Shown piece after piece: positions 28,601-35,058 of a stretch of 64,000 bases of DNA. Source of the DNA: Hyphococcus sp. (GTDB taxonomy: Bacteria > Pseudomonadota > Alphaproteobacteria > Caulobacterales > Parvularculaceae); contig JAJFFY010000045.1 in assembly GCA_021776415.1 (NCBI GenBank), positions 1-64,000 of the forward strand, written 5' to 3'. Under the pieces are notes generated by a model, which saw only the letters and a program-made list of their open reading frames with translations, ran no database searches and was not told the origin of the DNA. The position numbers were made by a program, and so were the translations under genes. Numbering within the stretch: position 1 is the first letter of the stretch; the number at the start of each line of letters is the position of its first letter.

Positions 28601-28800
28601 GCGTGCGTCCGATCATGATGACAGTCGCGGTGATTATCGCGGGGCTGTTGCCGATCATGCTTGGTAGCGGCGCCGGCTCGGAAGTCATGCGCCGCATCGC
28701 CGCCCCCATGGTCGGCGGCATGGTCAGCGCGACAGTGCTAACGCTACTGGTCATTCCGGCGGCATTCCTGCTATGGAAACGGCGCACTCACTCTTTGTAA
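25678..28800 (+). CDS. cusA: Cu(I)/Ag(I) RND efflux pump CusA
   Basis: An inner-membrane proton-driven RND transporter of 1040 residues (heavy-metal HME family). The TM4 motif GAMVDGAIVMIENVHKHME carries the proton-relay aspartate. Three metal-binding methionines that mark copper/silver pumps are conserved with the CusA spacing: M566 in LLYMPSAFP, M616 in PLTMIETTI and M665 in RIDMLATGIKTP (intervals of 50 and 49 residues, as in E. coli CusA 573/623/672). This argues against zinc/cobalt CzcA function. It is the last gene of the cusCBA operon, and a 20-bp palindrome follows 39 bases after the stop. Confidence 0.96.
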   Translation: MIPNIIRWSIDNRFLIVMLAVLFAGWSLYSLKNTPLDAIPDLSDVQVIIKTTYPGQAPQVIEDQVTYPLTTAMLAVPGAVTVRGYSFFNDSFVYIIFKDGTDLYWARSRVLEYLSQVAPTLPANARSALGSDATGVGWVYQYALIDRTGNHDLAQLRSIQDWFLKYELQTIEGVSEVAAIGGMVKQYQVVVNPNRLRAYNISLAAVRNAIQRGNQETGGRVIEMAEAEYMVRASGYIENEEDLALIPLGTTAEGTPILLKDVADIRLGPELRRGIGEFNGEGEAVGGVIIMRYGENALSVIEAVKEKLENLKDSLPDGVEIVPTYDRSALIERAVETLAEKLIEEFIIVALVCAIFLFHFRSALVVIFSLPLGIGAAFVIMNAQGMNANIMSLGGIAIAIGAMVDGAIVMIENVHKHMERTEITPENRWRVIGDAACEVGPPLFFSLLIITLSFTPIFALEAQEGRLFHPLAFTKTYAMAAAAGLSITLVPVLMGYFIRGRIAPEHKNPINKLLITGYRPFINSVLRRPGMMLGIAALFVATAAWPLSQIGGEFMPDLDEGDLLYMPSAFPAASAGKMTEILQQTNRLIKTLPEVESVYGKAGRAETATDPAPLTMIETTIRLKPKEQWRAGMTMEKLKLELNALIDVPSLTNVWIMPIKNRIDMLATGIKTPVGVKVAGPDLSVIAGIGIQIEDIIKTVPGTSSVYAERVTGGRFIDIDIDRREAARFGLNIADVQAVVQTAIGGMTVTQSVEGLERYPVNLRYPREYRDSLKQLRNLAIVTPAGAQIPLGRVANISTSEGPGVIRSENARLNGWIYIDIAGRDIGSYVADARRAVEENLDLPSGYSIAWSGQYEYMERAKEKLGVVVPVTLIIILLLLYLNFRNITPVLIIMGTLPLSLVGGLWLLYFLGYNMSVAVGVGFIALAGVAVEISVLMIVYLNQALNKVVSEARAQNRTLTEDDMRKAVINGALMRVRPIMMTVAVIIAGLLPIMLGSGAGSEVMRRIAAPMVGGMVSATVLTLLVIPAAFLLWKRRTHSL

Positions 28801-28839
28801 TGGCGAAGCCTTGGCTCACGAGTGACCGCGAATCTCTGT

Positions 28840-28859
28840 GAATATCGGCGCCGATATTC
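28840..28859. terminator. Perfect 20-bp palindrome after cusA
   Basis: GAATATCGGC (28840-28849) is followed at once by its exact reverse complement GCCGATATTC (28850-28859). With no spacer it would make a tight hairpin at the end of the cus transcript, but no T-run follows. It could equally be a protein-binding dyad. The interval to 28981 contains no gene. Confidence 0.4.
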
Positions 28860-28981
28860 CAATCCTCATATTGATAGCCCCCCTGAATAGGCTAATCGAT
28901 AACAGATTGGCGTGACTGTTTGCGTGGTATGCTTCAAGTTGAGTTCTGGCCAAGCCTCAAACCGCACACACACCTTGATGT

Positions 28982-29902
28982 CTAAAGCGTCTCATAGATC
29001 ATCCGTATCCATTCTTCTTGCGGGTTAAGTTTGGTTTCCCATATTCGCCATTTTTCCGGTAGCCCTTTCGCCTGCACTTCCTCAAGAGTCCTTCCTGCCG
29101 CCTTGTGTTTTTCTACATAAGCAATCGTTTTCTCGACCATGCTTAGATATTCTCGCAGTTGACCTGCCGTAAATGGATCACCGTGCCCCATGATAAAAAG
29201 ATACTGGTCATCCGTACGCGCCATTATGCTTAGCAATGCTTCGCGGACGCCATTTGCGCTTCCACCACTATGGACATCGACGAAAGGAAATCCTGCTGGC
29301 CAGACCAAATCTCCAATTGCAACTATTTTGAGTTGATCCACAAAAAGAACGAGGTCGCCATTTGTGTGGGCAGAAGGGTAATGGACTGCATCGAGCTGCA
29401 ATGCGCCGACAAAAAAAGTGCTTTGGCCGCTTATCACTGTTTCTGGCAATGCTTCCCGCGCTATCGCTTTATATTCACGGTAAGAACCCGGGCTAGTCAG
29501 CCCGAAACCTTCATGCACGTCGGCAAGAATTGACCTCACATTTTCGTGCGAGACTATCTCTGCCTCATCGGTGAATGCTGCATTTCCACCGGAATGATCT
29601 GGATGCCAGTGCGAATTAAAAGCATACCGAACAGGCATATCTTTGATGGACTTTATTTTTTTGAACGCGCCTTTTGCCAATGGGCCCAGATGCGTGTCGA
29701 ACACGACCCAAGCCTCACCTGCATCTATCGCGATGACATTGGCGCCTATGCGTGAAAAGCCGCTGGTGTTGTACACTAGGTGAACATTGTCTTTGACCCG
29801 TTCAGACGTCGTAAATCCTAATATCTGAGTATAGCCAACCACACCCAAAACAATAACAACAGCGGCTCCAATGGCGCCGATACGTGCAAGCAACTTTTTC
29901 AT
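28982..29902 (-). CDS. MBL-fold metallo-hydrolase, membrane-anchored (copy 1)
   Basis: This 306-residue protein has an N-terminal membrane helix (GAIGAAVVIVLGVVGYTQILG) and a metallo-beta-lactamase domain. The zinc ligands are in NSHWHPDHSGG (H98, H100, D102, H103), AHTNGDLV and MGHGDPF. The layout resembles subclass B3-like or quinoprotein-type MBL proteins that act in the periplasm; the substrate is unknown. Its ATG overlaps the stop of the TetR gene (ATGA), so the two form an operon controlled by the TetR-type protein. A close paralog of both genes lies at 42025-43613 in the same orientation. Resistance or detoxification is plausible but unproven. Confidence 0.9.
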   Translation of the reverse strand: MKKLLARIGAIGAAVVIVLGVVGYTQILGFTTSERVKDNVHLVYNTSGFSRIGANVIAIDAGEAWVVFDTHLGPLAKGAFKKIKSIKDMPVRYAFNSHWHPDHSGGNAAFTDEAEIVSHENVRSILADVHEGFGLTSPGSYREYKAIAREALPETVISGQSTFFVGALQLDAVHYPSAHTNGDLVLFVDQLKIVAIGDLVWPAGFPFVDVHSGGSANGVREALLSIMARTDDQYLFIMGHGDPFTAGQLREYLSMVEKTIAYVEKHKAAGRTLEEVQAKGLPEKWRIWETKLNPQEEWIRMIYETL

Positions 29903-30570
29903 TTCCTCAACTCCAAATGTGCGCTCATAAATGCGACGAGCATTTGTTTTGCAATTTTCCGCGCTTTGCTGGTTTGCAGTTTTGTTGTGGTCGGCATTGG
30001 GTCGCCAAACAGCATCTGCTCACGCAAAAATGATCCAACCACTGCAACAGCTCCGGCCCATGCATCGTAAGTTTCCGCCGGATGTTGTGGTGGTGAGACC
30101 AGATCGATAAGACTTCGTGATTGTTCAATGCAGGCAGCGTTGAATAACTTTACTCTCTTGAACAACACCGCATCGCGTTTGACCCTTGTATGCGTGTAAA
30201 TTGCTCGAGTAAGTCCGGGCGAATGACTATAGAGTTCGAAAAGCGTATCAACCGCAAATTGCGCGACCTGATCAAGCGACGTTTCACCTCTCGCCTTTCG
30301 ACGTGCATGTTCAAATTTCGTTATCCGACCCGTAATTACGGCCTGAAGATCGTTAAGGGTCTGAATCTGAATAATATGAAATAATGCATCTTTATCTTTG
30401 AACCGAGCATAAAATGCGCCGACAGATAGACCTGCATCATCTACAATATCAGCAATCGAAGCCTCATCAAATCCTCCTTGTGAAATCAAAACACGCGCCG
30501 CATTGAGAATTTTCTCAAGCGACGCCTCACTACGTTTTTGTTGAGGCTTCAGCATGATTTGTGCGGTCAC
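29899..30570 (-). CDS. TetR/AcrR-family regulator (copy 1)
   Basis: The 223-residue protein has the TetR helix-turn-helix near the N-terminus: ILNAARVLISQGGFDEASIADIVDDAGLSVGAFYARFKDKDALFHII. The remainder is an all-helical ligand-binding domain (VDTLFELYSHSPGLTRAIYTH). It is expected to repress its own operon with the MBL gene until an inducer binds. The start is GTG at 30570; an in-frame ATG lies at 30555. A palindromic operator matching that of the paralogous module sits 14 bases upstream. Confidence 0.92.
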   Translation of the reverse strand: MTAQIMLKPQQKRSEASLEKILNAARVLISQGGFDEASIADIVDDAGLSVGAFYARFKDKDALFHIIQIQTLNDLQAVITGRITKFEHARRKARGETSLDQVAQFAVDTLFELYSHSPGLTRAIYTHTRVKRDAVLFKRVKLFNAACIEQSRSLIDLVSPPQHPAETYDAWAGAVAVVGSFLREQMLFGDPMPTTTKLQTSKARKIAKQMLVAFMSAHLELRK

Positions 30571-30584
30571 ATGTGTTTTTTCTT

Positions 30585-30614
30585 AAAACAGAATCATAAT
30601 TCTTATTCTTTTTT
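30585..30614. promoter_or_regulatory. Operator of TetR/MBL module 1
   Basis: AAAACAGAATCATAA (30585-30599) faces TTCTTATTCTTTTTT (30600-30614), an imperfect 30-bp dyad. It aligns without gaps to the nearly perfect dyad at 43627-43656 in front of the paralogous regulator, sharing the core ACAGAAT-A-AATTCTTATT at almost the same distance from the start codon. Conservation between the two modules supports a binding site for the TetR-type protein. Confidence 0.6.
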
Positions 30615-30742
30615 ACATATAAATTTCAACCCGTCAAATTTACCGCGTCACCGCTGAATGCTTGGGTGTAAAACGCGGTTAGGCCCTCCTGGAATGGCAG
30701 GGCTGGGCGATGCAAGTACAAACCAACAACCACACGCCCAAC

Positions 30743-30768
30743 TGGGCGGCGGCCAGTCAGGCCGCCCA
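30743..30768. repeat. Strong GC hairpin in the 30.6-31.5 kb intergenic region
   Basis: TGGGCGGC (30743-30750) and GCCGCCCA (30761-30768) pair around a 10-base loop. There is no T-run. The stretch 30615-31484 has no convincing gene; besides this hairpin it contains only the tRNA-Tyr fragment and the ATTGAGT palindrome listed separately. Short frames that cross the tRNA fragment are artefacts. Confidence 0.45.
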
Positions 30769-30926
30769 TCGGGGGCCTTCGGCTAGCGAATTGCCGTGAG
30801 AAACATAAATGGTGGAACTGAGCGAACAAACATCGAACCAGATGATGCAAACGCGTGACTGCGCGTCGGGCGGTCAGCCCGCCCCGCCGGAGACGAACGC
30901 GCAGCGTTTCGTCGCGAGGCAAAAAA

Positions 30927-30982
30927 TGGTGGAGGGGGATGGATTCGAACCATCGTACGCCGAAGCGGGCAGATTTACAGTC
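30927..30982 (-). repeat. 3' fragment of a tRNA-Tyr gene (attachment-site scar)
   Basis: On the minus strand 56 bases read as the 3' part of tRNA-Tyr: GACTGTAAATC (anticodon loop with GTA), the long variable arm CCGCTTCGGCGTACG, the T-arm ATGGTTCGAATCCAT, the acceptor strand CCCCTCC and ACCA. The acceptor 5' strand, D-arm and 5' anticodon stem are missing, so it is not a functional tRNA. Tyrosine integrases that use tRNA genes leave exactly such displaced 3' ends (anticodon loop to CCA) at the far end of the inserted element. Given the orientation, the element would extend to the right from here. Confidence 0.85.
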
Positions 30983-31266
30983 ATGATTTTCGTGTCTATT
31001 GCAGTCTCAGCCCATCTACAAAAGATAATAATTACAGATGGATAGCTAAAATATTGTCTACCACTGTATACCATAATCGCTCCCCAACACATCAAAAAAT
31101 GAACCAAAAATGAACCAAAAAATTGTAGCTCTGACGGCGCCCGTTCATCTGCTCAGCAGAAATGTCAAAATTAGGGCCGATCGGCAATATTTTGACCCCG
31201 CCTCAGTGAATAAAATCTATGGCCGATAGATAACCAACCCCGGCCAACTCCCAATACCACTGCAGT

Positions 31267-31284
31267 ATTGAGTGTTTACTCAAT
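31267..31284. promoter_or_regulatory. Palindromic operator-like site ATTGAGT-N4-ACTCAAT
   Basis: A perfect 7-bp inverted repeat, ATTGAGT (31267-31273) and ACTCAAT (31278-31284), with a 4-base spacer, lies 200 bases before the membrane-protein gene at 31485. Size and symmetry fit a TetR- or MarR-type operator. No regulator gene is adjacent. Confidence 0.4.
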
Positions 31285-31484
31285 GCGAGGCATATGTCTA
31301 TTCATGCATACTCTGGACCTCGGCCAAGCACTGCATTACCTTCTTCATTGGGGACATGTGGGGCAAAGCGATGCGGGCCAGCGGCGAGGCGCAAAGATTT
31401 TCGTTTCCTATTCGCAAGCTGCTCCGTAAACGCGACAAAGAAAAATATTCTTTGCTCGGTGGATATTTCTGAAGGCTGGGGCTC

Positions 31485-32570
31485 ATGCGATTGAAACGTA
31501 GAACGATACGGGGCCGCGGCTATTCCGGTTCAACTGACGCGAGCTCCGCTCCATCGGAAGATCAATCCATAGACCTCAGCGAAGAGCGTCTAAGAGAATT
31601 GAGGCGGCGGCATAAGGTCTCTGTCCAACAAAATAATAGCGGCTGCATGAATTTTCTCTTCGCGATTCCCGCCGGTATCGCAACATTGCTGCTCACTTAT
31701 CCGAGTGGCCTCGAATTTCCTTGGTGGCTTGTACTGTTTCCTTTCGCGTTTTTTGTGTTTTTCTTTGCAACCGGCGCACATATCTCAACCCATCACGGCG
31801 AAGACGCCATCAAGCTTCACAACGTTAAACTGTTGCTAGAAAACTCCCATTTTCACCTCTACTTGCGATCACATTCCAAGCTCAAAACCGCTATCGGAGA
31901 GTTCGAGGAGTTTATACCGGGATCAGCCCGCGATGGCGGGTTCACCAGAACCAAACGTCTCTCGATCGAGGCCTGGTTGTCGCGGACGCTAAGCGAGACG
32001 CCGGACGAAAATGGAAAGATGGTCTCGCTTGGCGACAAAAACATCGCTGAAGAAGCCGACGAGTACGGTACTCGCACACTTTCAATTTCAACAACAGACC
32101 AAACTTGGCAACATGTCGTCTCAAAGCTGACAAAGGTTTGCTACTCCATCATTATTCTACCCGAACAAACACCGAGCCTTATCTACGAGATGGATGAGAT
32201 TTCTAAATCTGACCTTCTCGATCGATGCCTGATAATCATGCCGCCAGCCCCAAACAAACGTGCTGCTATTGAACTTAACCAAGCATGGGAAGAAATTGTG
32301 ACGGCTTTAAATCAAATAAAGGGTTTTCAGTTACCGGCCTACTCACCCAACGGATTGCTCTATATTCCAAACGCAGACTTTTCGGTGAAGCATTCAATTG
32401 GCGCTGAAGACACCCATATCCAAGCCTATGGAAACATCAGACACGTCGATAAACACATAAAACGCTTTATATCAGAACATATTGATTTTGATACAGGGCG
32501 CTTCGAATGTTCGGCAAGTACACTGCGAAAACTTATGTACGACGGATATTTTGAACTTGAAATCGAATAA
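31485..32570 (+). CDS. Membrane protein of unknown function
   Basis: The 361-residue product starts with a basic, serine-rich cytoplasmic segment. Two close membrane helices follow (about 53-70, GCMNFLFAIPAGIATLLLTY, and 75-95, FPWWLVLFPFAFFVFFFATG), then about 260 cytoplasmic residues. In that domain the block WQHVVSKLTKVCYSIIILPEQTPSLIYEMDEISKSDLLDRCLIIMPPAP resembles a recurring bacterial module of the pattern W-x-x-V-x10-IVV-P-x-T-x-x-L-x-WE-x25-F-V-MPP found in membrane-linked stress or defence proteins; this is from memory. No catalytic residues are evident. It is the first gene inside the presumed tRNA-Tyr element. Confidence 0.65.
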   Translation: MRLKRRTIRGRGYSGSTDASSAPSEDQSIDLSEERLRELRRRHKVSVQQNNSGCMNFLFAIPAGIATLLLTYPSGLEFPWWLVLFPFAFFVFFFATGAHISTHHGEDAIKLHNVKLLLENSHFHLYLRSHSKLKTAIGEFEEFIPGSARDGGFTRTKRLSIEAWLSRTLSETPDENGKMVSLGDKNIAEEADEYGTRTLSISTTDQTWQHVVSKLTKVCYSIIILPEQTPSLIYEMDEISKSDLLDRCLIIMPPAPNKRAAIELNQAWEEIVTALNQIKGFQLPAYSPNGLLYIPNADFSVKHSIGAEDTHIQAYGNIRHVDKHIKRFISEHIDFDTGRFECSASTLRKLMYDGYFELEIE

Positions 32571-32608
32571 TATGTAAGCCTTCAACTAACCTGAGCCCTT
32601 GTGATTAA

Positions 32609-33595
32609 TCAGCTCCGCACCCATGTTGGCAATTCTACGCCCCTCGCCTTAAGCGCATCCGGATTGCCGCGATTGTCTTCAAGCGCTTCGTCGATCGCCT
32701 CCAGGGTTTCGGGATCGGCCCGGCCGGTAGCCTCTACCCCCTCCTCCACCTGAAACGCCGAAACGGCGCGCCCTGTCTTTCTTCCGTATACGCCGTCGGC
32801 CTTGCCCGCCTCATAGCCGAGCGTGTTGAGGTTTTGCTGTAGCGTCTTTACCGCCTCGCTGCGGTCGCCAAGCTCGAACGACCCGTCATCGACGACGGGG
32901 CCGGGATTATTGAGGAGACCGAGAACGGCGCTTGTCCAACTGACCCGTTCTGCCTCACCATGCGCCGCCCGGTGGTGTTCGGGATTGCCGCGATTGACCC
33001 CGCGCGAGACAGCGCGCGCATTGTTTTTGTCCGCATAGGGGCCGAGTTTTTTATGCTTCCAATACACCGCTGCGACTTGAATAGAGATTTTTAAATCATT
33101 TTCTAACAGCTCCGGCTTGGCTTCAAGGTCGACGCCGGCGATGTCGCCAAAGCGGCGATAATTGTCGCGCCCCGTAAGTTGGAAAAACCCGCGCCCGCGA
33201 TAACGCCAACCATCACCCGGCTCGGTGTTGCCAAGCCGCCCGGCATAGACCTTGTTGGCGATCGCTTGCGGCTTGCGATGATATTTTTTTGCTTCTTCTT
33301 CTGTGAACCGGCTCGGCCAGGTTCGTCGCAATGCGCTCGCACTATAATTAAGGTTCTCACTCGAAAAATTAAAAAACCCGGTTTCAATCAAGCCCTGACC
33401 GATGAAATGTGCGAGCCGCTGCGGAGTGTTGATATCGTTTTCCTTCAGCGTCTGATAGGAGCGCAACATCGCTGCAATATAGCGCCCACGATAGCTAAAC
33501 GGATTCCACCCCCTCCGCCAAGCATGGCCATAACAATTTGTTTTTATTTGGATTATTTGTGAGATGGGGTATTTGCCCCACAAAACAACCCACAT
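32609..33595 (-). CDS. GH19 lysozyme/chitinase-like protein with C-terminal peptidoglycan-binding domain
   Basis: The central domain matches glycoside hydrolase 19 endolysins: INTPQRLAHFIGQGLIETGFF with the catalytic glutamate, NLNYSASALRRTWPSRF, and GWRYRGRGFFQLTGRDNY. It should cut the peptidoglycan glycan strand. The C-terminal 75 residues form a PG_binding_1 domain (LQQNLNTLGYEAGKADGVYG, TGRAVSAFQ). The start is uncertain: the first 50 residues do not resemble family members, no signal peptide is seen, and the frame extends to a TTG at 33637. The normal N-terminus may have been lost by rearrangement. Its place beside an attachment scar suggests phage origin. Confidence 0.8.
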   Translation of the reverse strand: MWVVLWGKYPISQIIQIKTNCYGHAWRRGWNPFSYRGRYIAAMLRSYQTLKENDINTPQRLAHFIGQGLIETGFFNFSSENLNYSASALRRTWPSRFTEEEAKKYHRKPQAIANKVYAGRLGNTEPGDGWRYRGRGFFQLTGRDNYRRFGDIAGVDLEAKPELLENDLKISIQVAAVYWKHKKLGPYADKNNARAVSRGVNRGNPEHHRAAHGEAERVSWTSAVLGLLNNPGPVVDDGSFELGDRSEAVKTLQQNLNTLGYEAGKADGVYGRKTGRAVSAFQVEEGVEATGRADPETLEAIDEALEDNRGNPDALKARGVELPTWVRS

Positions 33596-33815
33596 GTATT
33601 TTCCGGTCTCTACTGAAACCTTAATCTCTTTAAACAAGGGGAGCGGAGCATTGGTTGACGAACTCTCAATTCAAATGAGGAACCATTAGAGGATCACGTC
33701 AAGCCGCGCCGAACATGAAATCGGAATGGCTCTTTCGCACCAAGTGCGTGGTCGTGACAAATACAGCGCTCGCAGGCTCTTTGACATCATTTATTTGGAG
33801 TGACTTTAGAGATGG

Positions 33816-34439
33816 TCAAGACTGGCTGGCGCGCCACTCCCGCAGCAATTGGCACCACTCTCGCGCAGACTCTTCATTATAGCTGATTTGTCCATTGGGA
33901 TAGATGGTTTTTAGTCGCTCCGGTGCATTTTCGTGCGCCCATTGAACAACTGGCTGAAGAGCACGTTGAACAAGGTTGGGGTCTTCAGCCATCGCACCTT
34001 TCGGCGTATACAAGATCGACTGAATCAGTTTGATGTCATTGACAGTAAACTTCATTTCCGCCTGGAGCGGCGGCAGATACAAGAGGTCAAGAAAATCATT
34101 ATGTTCTGTCAAGCTAATAACAATGATGTCATTTTTTGCTGTGATGAGTTCATGCGAGAATCTGCCGTTCGCGCCGACATCCCAGCCTAACAATGTTAAA
34201 ATTTGCTTTTTCGACATTTTGAAATCTGCACCGGTGAAGGTCATTTCAGAATCTTCGGCTAGATAGTCTGCAACAGCATATAGATCATGCTGTGCAAAAG
34301 CGTCTAAATAACTCTCAACAACAGAGACTGATGTATTATCAAAAATACTCATAGGTTCACGAGTGCGCTGACGAGCAGTTAATCCAATTATTATGAAAAA
34401 ACTGGCCATAAAAGCGATGATCAAGCTGAATTGTGCCAC
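33816..34439 (-). CDS. Membrane-anchored NTF2-like protein, function unknown
   Basis: From a GTG at 34439, which has the site GAAGAGGA 5-12 bases upstream, the 208-residue product begins with a membrane helix (FSLIIAFMASFFIIIGLTA). It continues with SVVESYLDAFAQHDLYAVADYLAEDSEMTFTG, the usual opening of SnoaL/NTF2-like domains, then MSKKQILTLLGW and mixed strands. No catalytic residues can be assigned. The open frame extends upstream to 34577, but that part overlaps the acetyltransferase pseudogene and lacks a ribosome-binding site. Base composition is more AT-rich than the housekeeping genes. Confidence 0.6.
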   Translation of the reverse strand: MAQFSLIIAFMASFFIIIGLTARQRTREPMSIFDNTSVSVVESYLDAFAQHDLYAVADYLAEDSEMTFTGADFKMSKKQILTLLGWDVGANGRFSHELITAKNDIIVISLTEHNDFLDLLYLPPLQAEMKFTVNDIKLIQSILYTPKGAMAEDPNLVQRALQPVVQWAHENAPERLKTIYPNGQISYNEESAREWCQLLREWRASQS

Positions 34440-34485
34440 TTTTTCCTCTTCTTGTTTCACCGGGTCAAGCGAGCCCCATTCCTCT

Positions 34486-34983
34486 TCAATTTTGCCGCAA
34501 ATCCAATAGGTACCAACATGTTGTGTGATTGTGACCAGCGCGTCCGATAGGTTCCGAGAGCTGTCGAAATCCAGCATTTTGATACAATCGATTTGCTCTA
34601 TTCATTTGATTGACAGTTTCTGCATAACATTTTTTATAGGCAAATCTCTTTGCTTTAGAAATGCATTTTTCTAGCAATTCACGCCCTATGCCCATACTCC
34701 TTCCTGTCGGACAAATATACATTCTCTGAATTTCGCAAATATCATTACTGTATCCGATAAGACAGCTAATCCCACCACCGCCAATGATTTGGCCATTATG
34801 TCTTGCTACGAAATATGCAGATTGTTGTTCTTAGTACAATTTATACAGATCATGTTCGGTTTCTTCCAGCACGGGGTAATGTTTTTCAACCGCAGCAAAT
34901 TCGATTCTCGTTTTACTGATTATATCCAATAGCTCAGGAACATCACCTTCAGATAATGGGCTAACTGCAACAGAATTATTCAT
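34486..34983 (-). pseudogene. GNAT-family N-acetyltransferase, broken by an in-frame stop
   Basis: From the ATG at 34983 one continuous frame gives a full GNAT protein of about 165 codons: VSPLSEGDVPELLDIIS, then FVARHNGQIIGGGGIS, the acetyl-CoA loop PTGRSMGIGRELLEKCI, NRLYQNAGFRQLSEP and a closing WYLLDLRQN. Codon 51 is TAA (complement of 34831-34833), cutting the protein after ETEHDLYKLY. Sequence on both sides stays in the same frame and keeps family motifs, so one point mutation is enough to explain it. The 3' part (from the ATG at 34722) could still give a 78-residue piece, which is unlikely to fold. Confidence 0.8.
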
Positions 34984-35058
34984 CAGGCTTGCTCATGAGA
35001 CTGTAGATATCCTCCATCATGCTCAGCACACAAAGTTTCATACGTCATGCTGTTGCGC

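Noticed and set aside
30626-30922. 98-codon Arg-rich frame on the minus strand
   Set aside because: Low-complexity Arg/His/Leu composition, no ribosome-binding site, and overlap with a strong hairpin; probably non-coding.
30809-31045. Plus-strand frame containing VEGDGFEPSYAEAG
   Set aside because: It results from translating across the tRNA-Tyr fragment; no gene is supported.
34440-34577. N-terminal extension of the NTF2-like gene
   Set aside because: It overlaps the acetyltransferase pseudogene, lacks a ribosome-binding site and has no signal-like character; the GTG at 34439 has a good site.
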